Source of the DNA: Blastobasis lacticolella
Taxonomy: Eukaryota; Arthropoda; Insecta; Lepidoptera; Blastobasidae
Length of the DNA: 64,000 nucleotides
Reading direction: 5' to 3'
Assembly (NCBI GenBank): GCA_905147135.1
Contig: LR990040.1
Coordinates: 21,063,857-21,127,856 of the forward strand
Positions 12,701-27,700 of the stretch are shown piece after piece. The translations under genes were made by a program, and so were the position numbers. Every line of letters starts with the position of its first letter. Within the stretch, counting starts at the first letter, position 1. The notes under the pieces are model-generated. The model worked only from the letters and a program-made list of their open reading frames with translations, searched no databases and had not been told where the DNA came from.

Positions 12701-15700
12701 GTTTTTCGAGCGTATGTACTCGTATGTAGATATGAATATAATTATGTATGTATGTCTATTTCTTTGACACAGCCTACAGTCCCTAACGGTTCAATGGATT
12801 TTATTTATTATAGGGTGTTGTTAGATTCGTCTGGTCGCGCGAGTGACATTGAGTCCATTAACATGTAACAAAAATCAAAATGTCGGATTTAAGGTGCCAT
12901 AATGTGACACGAAAATATTTTTACTCTAAAACCAATCGCCACTTGGTTGGTATCAAAATAAAGGTCTTCAAAAGGCAATTTAATAAAAATATATATAACT
13001 TATATGTGCTCTTGAAATAACTTTTTGCTTTACAGTTTTAATAGAAGTCGAATTTTTTGTTTCTTGTTACTGAACATTTGTGAACATTTCTCGGCATTCG
13101 TTCCTTGGTCTGAAAATGAACAAGTTATTGTTAAACAAAGCTTTGTAAGCGTTTGTGCGGTTGATAGTTTCACATTAACACTTTTTATGACTAACACAAC
13201 ACAATGGTATTTTGAAATGCTACAGTTGGAATAACATTGGCGTTACTCAACACATTAGCTATTATAAGTAACGGACCACACAGGAAAAACTCTTTGTGAT
13301 AAAACAAAATCATTTTCTGTCCAATAACCCTTCGACGATCGCACTAGAATGGAGCATAAGCATAAAGCCAATAGCTCGGAAAAATGTTATGCAAAAATCT
13401 TCCTGTTTCAATAAGCTTGAAAATGAATGGTTGTATTCGTATGAAGAGGTGTAGAGAGAGCGCACCCCTTTATGTATTTTGGGGCGGCACCCTTTTATCG
13501 TCATTCAATATAGGAGCGGGATGTAAAATAGAAATGAGGCATTCATTTTCATAATGCACAATGCCATTCTCTACGCGTACCGTTCGTAAAATAGTCTAGG
13601 CTATAAGGTTTTATAACTTCAGCAGACTGCGAGTCCTTGGTCGGAGTCAGGTCATTGTTTCCAATTAAATGGTTCTCATTTTGTTAGCATAATTGCGTAG
13701 TCGTTTAGTGGCTGTCATAGTTTGGCGACTCGGCGCGGAAAAAGCATATGATTTGGAGAATTTTCTGCAGACCCCTATGTTATGTATGAATTGAAGAATT
13801 TTGAGCGTGAAGCTGAAATTATAATTAACAGGTAATAAGTTGAATATTCCCGTAAGTAGTACAAAGATAAATGAATACTGTTGTTTATTGCTTAAAACTT
13901 CAACAACAGTCTTTCAAACCAATTTTGTCGGTGGAGTAATCGCCACTTTTCTCGCCCGTCCTAACATTTACACTTCTAAGAGCATCGGCGTTAAATGTTA
14001 TATTTATTGAGAGCACACAAACAGTTACTATGTTTACAGTTATTATCCAGGCAAGGCAGTCGCCAAGGCTCAAGTTTGAGGATTAAAACAAAACACAACG
14101 CATTCACTCAGGCGGCACTGCCGTCGAAGGCTCAATATTTAAAAGACGTTAATGGCATTTTCACTGCTTCGCTTGCAGCCTGCATAATACCTCGCTTTGC
14201 AGAAACGTTTCGCGGGAATAACTTATTGCAGAAATTCGACGAGTCACGATGTTTTTGTTGCAGGAATTCGACCACTATCAATGTTTTAAGCCATACCTTC
14301 CTACACTTCAGTTTCTTTTATACGTTAGAAATAAAAAAGTGTTTTGTTGCAAACCGGAAACCTTTTTAAATATTTATTTTTAAAGTCCGTCTATGGAGCC
14401 TTTTTTATGTAGCTAGAAATGGACAAATGAGGAAGGGGACAACTTTGGAAATGGACAAATTAACAAGTGGTCAAAGTCGACCGGTTTGAATAGAAATAAC
14501 TTAGTCTCCGTAGAACTTGTAGGAAGAGTAATTCTATATTGTGCAATGAAAACGGTTAAATAAATTGATTGGCTTTCGCCTTTTCCGAACCGGATCGTCG
14601 CGTGAATTTTAAATGACAATAGGTGTTACGTCACAGCCCGATATCGCCCACTCGGTATAATTAACAATTTCAAACGGCCATTTCTTGCTAATTTTTAAAC
14701 TTATTTAAAAATACTACCGGTTTTTCTATTCCTAAAGTAAAAATCTAATTAAGGATATACCTCTACTGGGTTTTCCTACAACAAAGTCATCCACGACTTT
14801 CCCAACGGGTTCACCCATCAACCATCCACGGTTAAACCGCACAAACGCCGGTGATGGCATTATTAAACTACACCTTACGGATTGAGTGACTTGAGTGACG
14901 CCAGAAAATACGTGACTGGTTTACGAACGTTCCCTTCCCGCGCGGGTGAAAAACAGCCCTCACAAATTTAAGGGCCACACTGACAGCCGCGAATAAATTA
15001 TGCTAACGAATTCGGAAGCGCATCGGTTGATTCGCGCGATTGGTTCGTTCGGGGTTTTTCTTGAATTTACATAATAATCGGGTGCTGTGCGGTTCGCTGC
15101 GCCGCGAATTGCTGGACGCGAGTGCATTAGCTGCATACGTTAGGCATTTTGAAGTATAATTTTGCCCCGAAAATAAAAGGTAAATGTGGACTTAAAATGT
15201 GACCTACACGGCGCTGTGAAACTGTCTAGTCTTAATTTAATGTGGGTGTTGTTTATCCACGTCTATCTGACGGTATTACGTATAAATAATGTTTATACCT
15301 AATTTTTATATTGTAATTTAAAACTTGAATTACTTAAACATTCTTTTTTCGAATGCGAATGCTCATTCGTCACCAGAAATGGCCGAGGTCCACCGAAAAA
15401 GCTCAGTCCAATTCTTATTTATTGTGCACAAAGAAAGTTACAATAATATGAACACAAAGATAACAATCACAACATAAAGATAAGAAATGTCTTACAGCAG
15501 ACCTATTGAAGAGAGAGGGCTAGAATAGAGAGGCAGATATGACGTGCACCCAAATACATAATATATATAAATATATCTATATTTAAATACTAAATAAATA
15601 CCTATAAATATATAATATTAAGGATTGCAAGTGGCAAGATAATGCTCTTTTAATATTATTTTTATAATACCGAGTGAGGTACTGTTACGAACACTATGAG

Positions 15701-18700
15701 GCAGCGAGTTCCATAGCTCCAATGAGTTAGTATAGCATTCGGAATGATGAGGGGGAATGGAGAGGAGTATCCAGAACGGGAGAAACTAAACCGGTCACGG
15801 AGATAGGAAGGAGCACGAGGATTATAAAGGATATCCTTTACAATATTGTAAAGAAGACAAAGGATATGGATATTTCTGCGAAGGCGTATCGGAAGCCACT
15901 TCAGCTGAGACCGAAATTGGGAGATGTAGTCATACTTGCCTAACCCAAAGATAAAGCGAATGCCGTGATTTTGAAGGCGTTCAAGCTTACTCAACAGCTC
16001 TTCAGTAGCATCGAGATAGCAGGAGTCAGCATAATCCAGTATGGGGAGTATTAGAGTTTGGACATTTTGGTGTATAATGGAAGGAAATATTGAAGACGTT
16101 TGAGAGAGTGTATAGTGTGGTGAATTTTCTTGCACACGTTGTTGTCTTGGGCCGTCCACGACAGGTTAGATTAAAAAACCACCCCCAAATTCCTCGTAGT
16201 TTTGGTATATGGAATAACCGATCCGTCATAAATAATAGAAGGCTCTGAGCCATCACGGATACGCTTGTGCATGTAGGTGATGCCTATAATCATCACCTTT
16301 GATTTATTAGGGTTAACAAGTAAGCCGTAGCCTTTAGCTCATTTAGAGATATTGGCCAGCACTGAGTTGAAATACTTGATAGCATTTTCAGTAACATCGA
16401 CACTAAAATGGTGGTAGAGTTGCAAATCATCAGCGTAGAGATGGAAACCACAAGGGATAACCACCGCCCTGGGGTACGCCCGCAACGAGAACACACCAGT
16501 TTGAGTGAGCCTCATTCAAGCAGACCCGCTGCGTGTGACTCCCAAGATAGGACTGAAACCAACGGACGGACAAAAGCAAAGAAGAGCAAGGAGTAAATTA
16601 AAATCCACTGAGTTGAAGGCGCTGCTGAAATCCAGTAGAGCGAGGATAGTGAGATTCTTATTTTCAACAGCCCAGCGGATGTCGTCAGTGACTTTAAGAA
16701 GGGATGTAACAGTGCTGTGAGATAATAACTTATTGGATAGGACATGATGTGTAAACTGCTCGTGGACGATATGTTCAAGGACTTTGGTGAGGAAAGGTAA
16801 CACTGATATAGGACGAAAATGGGCGGGAGAAGTGGGGGTGGTCTTAGGAAGAGGAATGACATTAGCGGATTTCTACGCAGAAGGAAAGGAACTCTTATCT
16901 AAGGAGAAATTAAATATGTGTGTGAGTATTGGTAAGAGCTCAGAAAGGAGAAGGATAATCAGATGGGAAGATATGTAATCATATCCGACAGCAGTAGATT
17001 TGATGGATAGAATGTGCTTCTTAACATGCTCTTCAGACACTATTGTAAAGCAGAAGGAATTGCATACTGGCAAAGGTTGGGAGGCTATGGAGGATATGGT
17101 GTGGCTTTTGAGAACTGTGTCAAGGACTACAGGAGGGAGAGAAAAGTGTTTGTTGAGGGAATTTAAATCCACTGCCTCATCATGAGGGCCAGAGAACTTT
17201 CCAATACCAAGAGTTCTCAGAAACCTCCACACCTGTGCAGAGTCAGAAGAGTCAATGGATTCATGGATATAGCGTCTTTTAGCATCTCGACACCGATGAT
17301 TGCAGGTATTACGAACATATTTGTAGCGGTACAAGTTATAGTCCGTAGGACATATCTTGTAGCGGTTTTTTGCCCGGTCACGCCTGCCCATCAGCTACCT
17401 AATGTCCTGAGTTAACCAAGGCGCTGGATTATGTTTCATTCATACCTTCCTTATGGGAGCATGTAAGTCAAATAAAGTAATTAGCTTAGTGTTCAAAATG
17501 TCAACCTTCTCATCTATCAGAACAGTATTTTACCCTTTTACCCTGTAACCCTCAACATTTTTAACACATTGCAACGTTTCCAAGTCACCTCGCTCAGCAT
17601 TGATGTCCTAGCATATTCTATACTGGGTATCAATTTTAAAAGGGAGCAATCGGCTCCCCTCAGTAACCGTGCGCCAAACCTCACGTGAGCAAACACGCGC
17701 GAGTAAACATGCACGGCCAAACAAAGGTACGATTTTCTGTATCTAAAACCGGCGTCAATGTATGACTGTATACTGTAGGTAGCCGTTCCGGTTTCACCTG
17801 CGCGCAGTTCGGATCTCTATAAACATTCAAGTATCCCGTGTGAACCTATTATTTTTCGAAAAAATAAATCGATTAAATAAATGTTCGAATTTTTGTTATT
17901 TGTTAGGTGTGCGAATTCCGTTGGCAAAGCGGGGTTGACCAAGGTCTTCCGCCGGAGACCCCTTTCTTTTTATAGAAAATAGTCAGGTATTTGAAAGCAT
18001 TACTGATACTGTTACTGTCACTGATTGAACGAACTCCGGAGGCGATTGGCACCCCGTGACGATAACTATGCTTATTTTCGAAATCGGTTCAGAGGTTTAG
18101 GAGATTGCTCCCATCCAAACTTAAAAATATACTTTTCTTACAAACTTTTCCTATTCTTAATACCAAGTATAAATGTGTACAATTAATGTGGAAGAGGCGA
18201 AAGAGGTATGTATGTCGGAGTCGTAGCTTGTGGTATTCGATAGTTTCAGCCTACCTATGATATGTCATAGGGTTGTTACACCCGATCAAAATTTGACCTT
18301 ATGATCACTTTGATGGACGATATAAGCCATCCATATATATGTTGCGCGTCGGAATGCCAATACAATAATATGTCTAAGACTTCCAGAATTCTGAGGTAGG
18401 AATGCCGATGCGGACGATAAATGTATTCGACTTGACAACAAAGTGTGTGCGGCTTCGGCTGTGTATTACACTTTTAAATGCTTTTAGAGAATTGTCTCGC
18501 TTTATATAAACGCAATATTATAGACAGATTTGATATTACAATAAAAAAATTGCAAAAAAAAACGAAGCAAGGACTGCTTTATCGTTTAAAAGGATCTAGA
18601 ATAAAATACTCTTGCTCCAATTAAATTATTTAATGCGTTAAAATATTTTTGAGATGTAATGAACAAGAACAAGCGAAAATTGCTTTTGCTATTCTATTTC

Positions 18701-21700
18701 ATTGTAACAGAAAAAAGTAAAAGGGATTGCTTTGAGAGAAAATATAATATACATATTTAAATAATTTTTTCGTAAGATTTGGAAGTCCATTTGCAAGTTT
18801 TATGTTGTCTCCTAAAGAAATTAGGTTAGCATTTGTTTTGCTTCATAATTACCTATTATGAAAATGTTGCTGTACCTATTAATTGCGGATAAGCTTATAA
18901 TTTACATAGTTTAATGTCATATAACTACCTAGTGGTATAAAAAAAACACTACCTATCGCAAATTTTGTTGACTCGCGATAACTTCACAGTTTTCAGAAAG
19001 AGTTGCTGACTGGACTGCATATGCATTCAATGGAGCTGATTCTTCCTGGTCTGGTCCGATGTCTGTCCTTCCATCCGTCTGTATTATTTGTAACATAATC
19101 AATATATATTGAACTCTATCTAAAAAGTAAAGCGACTTGGGAAATAGTAAGATTTATCGAAATCAACAAGTAAGCAACCTGATTTTTAATTTTTAATGCG
19201 CCCATTATAGCTACTATCTCGTTGTATATGACGGACGTCTACATTGTTTAATTAGGTTTGCTTAGTTGTTGATTTCGATCAATCTTATAATTTCCCAAGT
19301 CGCTTTAGTTTTTAGACAGAAACTGTGATGTCTAGAAAATTACGCATGTGCGATGTCAGTTCACAAACAGTTGTCCATTTGACTCGGTTCGAAATGGCGA
19401 ATTGGCCGCAATACTGCCAATTAGGGCTCGAACTGACGCGGATAGAATGTCTATTCGTGTCAGTTTGAGATGTTGAAATGGCAAATATTGCCGCTGTAAT
19501 GACGCGTTACCGCTACCCCGTGACACGAACAGACATCGCGTCTCCCATATTAAATGCTTCGCCACTGTGATTGACGCTGGCATTATGCTATATTACGTTC
19601 GTGTTGCGTCACATTTACGTCAAATTGTTATTACATTCCCTCCACGTCCACGGGTTTATCCAACGGTTTAAGTAAAATATAAAGCCTAACTCGAAAGCTT
19701 ACATAACAGCAATAAATAATGACTTCAGTTCGCTCGCTCGCAAAAAGCACTGTTCGCAAGCGTTCTACGATCAGTCAGAGCACTTGTAAAGACAAATCAA
19801 ACGAGCCCAAATTCCATGGGTTAGATTCCCGGACGGGCAGAAATTGAAATGATGAATTTTAATTTCTGTTACGGGTCTGGGTGTTCTTTGTATAATAAGT
19901 ATGTATTTAAAAGTATTTAAGTAGTATATCAATTATTTAGCACCCATAGTGCAAGCTTTGCTTCGTTTGGGGTTAGATGGCGCTGTGTGAAGTTGTTAAG
20001 GAATATTTATTATTTTATTATTATTATGGGTTTATTATGCATAATTTAGGAGTGCATCTGACCACCTTCCGTCATCATCATCAGACCTTAAATTTTACCT
20101 ACTCATTAAAACCATTCCAAAGAGCCCAAACACGATGGGGTTATCTTGTTGTGTTCATTAGTTCCTATGACCATCTTCCGACTCAGCAATTGCACGCCGG
20201 GAAGTGATTCAAATTAGGCGTGCAAGATTAGACCCGAACGTACAAACATTGTAAGTTAAATAATAGCTTGTAGGTTAACTGATTGCTGTTGTTAAAGCTT
20301 TGGCGGACCTATAGTTAGGGAGGCGAGGTAGCTAAATGGCGTAATTCAACGGCGCCGTCGAGACCTATCAAAATCGAAAGATAAAATAATTTCGAAAAGA
20401 AAAGCTCGTATGGCAAAAACCATTTTAGCGGTGGGTTTGGCGTGTACGGTTTTTCAAAAATGTTAAAAAAAACAGTTACTTGGGCATTCTCGAGCGCGTC
20501 AGATATTCATACTACGTATGCCCCGAGTGCCTCTGATAACAACGGTATACTAATCTGCCGGTTTGCGTGGTGGGGGTAGGCATATAAAGTAGTCAAAAAT
20601 GCAAAAAAAAAAAATTTACTCGAGCGCGTCAGATTTTTGGAAGGGGTGTTAAGTAGGCCCCAAGGAAGCTCCCTTTAAAAAAACTGACGATTTCGGCGTG
20701 ACGATAAGTTACGATGAATTTTTGAAAATGCAAAAAAAAAAAGTTTTTTTGAAATACTCGAGCGCGTCAGATTTTCATAGGGGAGGTTTATCTCGGTATC
20801 CTGAAAGCATATTTTTTTAATCTGACAAAAATGTTGGTGGGTTCTCTTAATCTGACCGAAAAAGGTTTTTTGGTTTCTTTCTTTTCCTTTCTTTCTCCTT
20901 GATAAAATGGGGAATTTAAGAATGACAATAAAGCGATAGATACAACCAACGTAAATGTAGATGAAATGTAGTACGAAGTGTATTATTTATTGTATAAAAA
21001 AATGAAATGATATAAAAATTGGATATAATTGTATTGTTATGTATGATCTTTACATTTTTGCTCAATACAATTCATCTTCTTCTTCTTCTTCACTGGAACT
21101 TTCATATTGTGGCTCCTCATCCACAATTCTTTCCTGCTGAGTGCCTGCAACATCCGTAACAACTATTTCTATTCAGTAATTTTGTTGAAAGAATATTAAA
21201 GAAGTACAAAAAATTACCTGAATCAAGCGTCTCGTCATTGCTGTCCTCAGTGTCATTCTCGTTGCCCAGAATATCTGGCGATACAACAACATTTTCATAC
21301 GCATCGGGCAATTGATTCCCGATAAACCACGTGAACTCGAATTTATTATTATTTTCATTCCACCCATGATCGGTTGGTGCAAGGTCAGTGATGTCGGATT
21401 TGTAAGCATTCCTCCACAAATTGGCGATGTACCGAGTTTCGAGGACAAAAATGTAAAGAGACCTTTTTTGTGTAAAATAAAATTACCTTTTTTGTTTATT
21501 TAAACTTTTTTTTTGTAAAATGTATCGTTCGCGACTTATATGCCGTAACGCGTTCTTAGTAAGACGAAATGGCTCCTCCACACTTCCGGTCATGCGGAAA
21601 CCGGCAGATTTTGTATTTTTAGTAAGTTTTAGATTATATTCTTCAAAATAAAAATAAAAAAAATCGCGCTCGAGAATGCCGGATTAACGTTTTTTTTTTA

Positions 21701-24700
21701 CAAGTTCGCGACCCTATAACTCGGCGGCGTCAAGGACTTATCGTCAGATTAGTTAAATTTAGTCTTTAAACACTAAAATCAACCCCCAATATCTTAATCT
21801 GACGCGCTCGAGTATTTCAGACTATCCATTTTTTTTTACTAATCTGATCGTCTATCCTAGGCGCGCGTCACTACATATAGAGCTAAATACTTTACAAGGT
21901 TGTTCTATTAGGTCTAAGGTATCTCTCATATCTTAAACTGCCACGCTCGAGTATTGCCGAAAATTCCCCTATTCGCCTCCCTAACTACTACCCCTGGACA
22001 TCTGCAATATTTTGAATAACTGCAAGATAAGACTTCGGGAGGGAGATAATTTTTTATATGTAAAAGTATGAAACAAATATGGCCGATTAAGAGGCGGTAG
22101 GACTGTGTTTTGAACTGAAGATAAAACCACAGCTCTGTCCGTCGGTATCAACCGCGAATCAAACGGTCATGCACTAAAGGTGGCCTCCAAAAAGATTGGA
22201 AAATTGGCTACCTTTAGGGCAGACCCAAGAAAAGGTGGACAGGTGAGCTGCGGGCCTTCGAAAGTGACTGGCAAACATTGGCACTTGATCGTGAAAAGTG
22301 GAAGAATCTGGGGGAGGCCTTTGTCCAGCAGTGGAATGATTCGAGCTAATATAATTTTATAATAGGGTTGAGTAATTTTTTCTTTTCAGTTGGCCTTGGT
22401 TTGGAAAGCGGTACAATCCGTGATTCTTGTTTTTGTTTTGGACTACCGCGTGGAACGTGAGCCTTTACACAAAAAAAGGACTGCGTATCGGGACTGCTTT
22501 CCGAAACGCAGATAAAACCGTCGCAGTTCCAACCACGGATCAAAATGTCATGCACGTTTACACGAAGTCTTCGGAACGAGGGTAATAATGGCTTGAGGCG
22601 TTTCCTGCGGTCAGATTATGATTGGTCAATTTTGCTCGCTATGTTTTTATTTTGCCTGACGCATAGTGCCGATCGCCACTCAAGTACCAAGTACTCAAGA
22701 TCGCCACTTGGAACCCTGCCTGTGCGTTCGCGAGCACTCGAGACCTCATAGTAACAATTCTGAATGGCTCTCGGAGTCATGCTGTCCAAAGTGCGTGACG
22801 TTAATCGTTTCTGTTTTTAAACTTACATCAAATCGACGCAAAAACAGGGGTGTTATAAAAATGTTACATGTGTATTTGTGTATCGGTTAGGCTTTTACCG
22901 AATTTGATGAAAATAAGCTACCTACAGATTTTACTTCTGTAACTAAGATATTTTTATCAATATTTCCAGCTAGTTTTGTTGCAAGCTCGTGAAACACCAG
23001 TTCACGACAATTTAGCTCCACCCCAACGTTTGCTACTAATGTAATTTGGGTTCAGCGAGTAGAATTCCACACAGTCGGAGTCAGAGTTCCGTTGACATTA
23101 TAATAAACTTAATTAAAGGTGACGGAGGATTTATAGATGAGATTTTGATGTTGCCAGCGTTCGTGGCATAGAGTACTAACCCCGTAGAGGCACATTGTAC
23201 GACTAAATTAGTTAGAAAGAAATCTGTCCAATAGCTGTGGTACGAAAGGGATCACTTGTACTTTATTCGGTTAACAAAATTGTCGTTGTGGTCTAAATCA
23301 ACATAGTTACTTTGCTATGTAGTGACCGAAATGTTTTTCGGTTATGTACTCTAATCGAACTTAAAGCATAGTTCTATAAATTACTATCATTTCTGCCCGC
23401 GGCTTCGCCCACGTAAAATTCGGTTATACGTTCTGAACACGTTCGCGTCGGTATCACATTGAATTTCGGGAAGAACTATAGCCAATGTTACTCGTTGATA
23501 ACGTAACTTGCTATAGGTGAAAAAAATGCAAATAAATATTTTCTCTTCATAATATTATTAACTATAGACTTATCATTTGGGGTAGGTATTAGAATTGTCA
23601 GTTTCGATATGATGCAAATCATTTTGTACTGAGGTATTACTGCCCTAGATTGCACCTCTGCTAGATTTGTGCTCTGTGGTTCGCAATGATGGAAACTTGA
23701 CGTTTATAATGTTAATAACGGCGCGCGTGGTTTATTCAACATTTACTCGTTATTGAATGTCGTCGCCTGTTTGGATAAGCAATTTGTACATTTTGTACGT
23801 AACAGACTGAGATATTTAGGATTTAATACTCACATAACTGTTGCCTTTTCATATAAGCTATGAGAAATAAAATAAATAGATAAAATTTTATCCTTCTTAT
23901 ATTATCAGCCATCATGAAGTTCCAGGAAACAACATCTTGCACGCCCGGGAAATGGATCTGGGCAATGGCATCTATCATCAAATCCACATATGACCTCAAC
24001 GCTGCTGTCAATATGTGTTAGTCGGTTAGCACCGGACTTCCAATAAAGGTCGTCCACCCTGGTAATGCACCGGCTCAGAATGAGTCCACTTCCTGGAGAT
24101 TCAAACTCCGCTCGGAGCGGTACAAGCCGACATGTGCAGTGGCGTAAGCGATAAACCAGCGCCATATCCGGTCTTCCCAACACGTCCACACCCCGACTCG
24201 TATGTGGCACAATAGTCAGGTGCTTTCTATCGCGTCATGTAGCTAGACATCAGGTAGGACCACTCGTGCCACCCACGTTTTTGTGCCGTACGTGGAGACC
24301 CGTACGGAGGGTTGAAGGAATCCTGGTGGCTGAGAGTGAGGTGGACCGCGGTTGTGCCCGCCGATCGCGACACTCCGTCTTCGATCCGGATTTTCTTTTA
24401 AATGCGTGGTTGTGTTCACAGCCACCGATGATCAATCGGCTATGGATTCCACGTAAAGGTCTCCCGGCGAGGTATGGAACGGCCAGGAATGACCATATTG
24501 AGGTGGCCAGGGTGTGCGGTCTTACATGCCGTATACTACAAGCCGCTGATGTCGTGCATGTTGCCAAATTTGGCATACCTATATATGACGCTTAGAAAAT
24601 GTCAAGCATTTCATTCTACAAACCTAAGTTAACTCAGATCTCTCATATGTCGAACAAAAAGTTAATATTGCATTTCGATTTAACCAGGCCAGTTTCCTCC

Positions 24701-27700
24701 GAGAATAAGATTTGCAGTTACGCAAGTTTAACGCTAACTGTTACTGGAATCGAATTAAAAACTGCATGAAATATGCAAGCTCGGAACAGTGTTGCCCGCG
24801 GATATCTGCGAGTTAATTCGCAAACTTCATAGTATCCCAACTCGCCGAGTTGGGGCATTAATTAAAACACTTGGCCAACTTTTAGTACTGAATTTCTGAA
24901 GTAAGGCAATCAAGTTAATGGCTCAATCAAAGATCAAAACAACCCTATCACAATAAATATACGTAGGTACACCAGTGCGGCACCGCTGTTTTAGAACGAG
25001 TTTTTACTGCCGAGTACTTTCTTTGTCTGCACAATTTTAATTATTTAAAACACGGCCGTTCCGGCCGGCCGAGTCCGTTGATTTGAATTCTTAAATCGGG
25101 GAATTGTAATCAAACACTTTTTACCTTCCTCCATTGGTATCGCGGAATTGGTATTAACGAAATGTGCAATACTTATTTGGAGTAATTGGCTTGTTTGTGA
25201 GAAGCTTTTATTGAAGCGTGCCTCTCTTTTTCTTTTTTTCTTATTGAACGTTTCGTACCACGTACAGTGTAAGGTTCCGTAGTTGCCTGTCATAATATGC
25301 GTACAAAAGAAGACCTTCTGAAACTATACACACTCAATTTTCTTCCATACATATGTATATATACCTTTCACATATCCAAATATCCTTTCTTTTATATAGA
25401 TACAAATTATTATAGATACAAAGGTATAGACGGCAGGAAGCGATCTTGTTGAATACTATATACAGAATTGCATTAATTTTGTTTAATATTCCGAACGAAC
25501 AGCCCTATATATAATTTTGTTAGTTTTGGACCCACACAAAGTTATGAACTTAGAACTGCTGAATGTGTTTTGTCTAAAAGTGGATCATCAACCCCCACTA
25601 ACGGTGCAATCTTGGGCTTTTCCAACCTCCAGCTTAGTGAAGGATAATACAATTATCTACACGCTTGGGCTTTACAGTGTTGTAATAATATACAACTAAA
25701 AACACTGCTGTCCATTTTGTGGGTAAGCGAATTCGGCTATAATAATATGGTCTGCCATAGAGGGTTCCGAGTTTGTTTCAGACCAGAAAAATACTGACAT
25801 TATTAATTTTAATTTCTGTTCAGACTTTTGGTTACATGATTTGAAGATAGAGTCATTCAACGAACCAACTAAGTAGTTCGTTTATATGGTTATGTGGAAA
25901 ACTAGTGAACCCAAACGTGGGATACGTAAATGTATCGATATTTTAAAGGTGTGTTTCGGGTTTTCTACCGCGTACCTTTATTTACGAGTAGCCCGATATT
26001 TAGAACGATCTGTTTAATTGATTTGTAGAATGACTCTATTTACAAATGATGTACCCAAGCATTCAGACTTCGAACCGTGTGATAATAACCGCGATAGTTT
26101 AAAACGTTATGTGTCGATATTAACGATAATTATTAACCTATGAAACCTATGTTTAAGTCGCCACTGCTAATTATCCGCCGGTTTCAGTCGTTAAATCGTT
26201 GCACTAGCACTTTGCTTATTACAGTCTACACAGGGACATTAATTATGTCCATACACGAAGCTTATACTGTACAGTATGTAGTTTTTAATCTAAATTTAAC
26301 GCTCTGCTTGCAGCAACTGTACGGAGCACATTATTGCTACACGCTATTCTCTATTTGTACTTGGTGAAGCTTACACGGAGTGCTAGCGAAGGGATGGGGA
26401 GTTCAAAGTATCGATATCGATGAAAATTATTTTTGAATTGTTGGAATTGTTTACAATACAAGAGCTAAAGTGCATGACCACATTAAGAATCATATTCTTG
26501 ACAAGTTGTAAATTGGTTATTTATTTAATAAAAATACATTGGGCTCAAGGACGAGTAATTTGGGCCTAAAAGACAGCAATTTGTTCCATTCGTTTAGAAA
26601 ACTTAATTTAGCTAAAGATATTTAAATGCTCTATGTCGCTGTAACTGAAAAGAATAATTCTCTTGAGTTTTCTAGGTGTAGATGTTTTAGTTTAGTAGAC
26701 GTATGATCTAAAAAACTGCTATTGAATGAACAAGAGAAATAAAGATGCGACGGGATAATTCCATATTCAGTACTTAGGCATAGAGAGCGTTCGTTCAAAA
26801 AAGTTTATGTGGAATGTTGGCAGAGTGGTGTCCGGCAGAGTAGAATAGCACCAACCCTTACACTTGTGGGTGTCGTACAAGGTGACTAATGTTATCGAGG
26901 CAAAAGAGACCTAGTCCGCATAAGCTGTGAAATGGGCAGCAGCGTTCTCCATTATTATATTTAAACACTGCGATCTCCAACCCGCCTGCCCAGCGTGGAT
27001 TATGGCAATAACCTCCCCTTTCGTGGGAGAGGCCCTAAGTCCTACAGTGGACTGTTACGGGCTGTGATGATGACTGTTATTTATCGTTTTAAAAACCGTT
27101 TAAAAGATGAGGTGCACATCTCTATGTTCGGCATTCTTTAATAAATAGCAGTATTTTTCTTTGTGAAGCTAAATATGAGGCTGGGGCGGTGTTGAGTTTC
27201 ATTTGTTATCTCTTGATTCTAACAGAGACTTTTCAGCTAATATTAAAGTAAAGTAAATGTACTTTACCAAAGATGGTAAAGTACATTAGATGTATAAGCT
27301 ACAACATCCACTACACGGGATAGTGCTAGTCGATTCTAGACACGCTAATTTAGTTATTGTGTTCCCACACATGATATATCAATAAAGTTTTGGTTATCTA
27401 TGTGTAGTTTTATTTGCTGGTATTTAATGCAGTGACTTAGTATGTTATCCTGAGTGGTTCAGTTGGTTTACATGAAGGTCTGCCACGCAGAGATCCTGGG
27501 TTCGATTCCCGGCTGAGCAAAAATTGAAATAATTAATATAAATTTCTGTTACGGGGCTGGGTGTACTATGTATAATAAGTATGTATTTAAACAAAAACCT
27601 CACATTTATTTGTTTCTTGCATATTTATTCAAACAAATGTAAACGTAAGTAGTTTGTCAGTTATCTAACACTCATAACACTAGCTTTGCTCACTTACTAG

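Larger units (their letters stand above)
20312..21987. mobile_element. 1.68-kb terminal-inverted-repeat element with inverted subterminal repeats
   Basis: The ends 'tagttagggaggcga' are mutually inverted, flanked on both sides by CTA (20309-20311 and 21988-21990), a likely 3-bp target duplication. Inside, the motif 'ctcgagcgcgtcagatt' occurs in direct orientation at 20489, 20619 and 20757, and in inverted orientation at about 21666 (partial), 21796 and 21936 (degenerate), so the two subterminal zones mirror each other. Between them lies a short two-exon coding remnant on the minus strand. The superfamily is not recognised; the TSD size would suit PIF/Harbinger or Academ, but no transposase catalytic motif is seen. 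Confidence 0.8.

Noticed and set aside
13995..14369. 124-codon plus-strand frame
   Set aside because: No recognisable domain, no splice or promoter context, and a composition typical of chance frames in intron DNA.
27450..27515. Possible tRNA gene
   Set aside because: A- and B-box-like sequences are present, but the cloverleaf is not closed and the downstream sequence repeats at 19.8 and 49.3 kb, so it is a SINE head.
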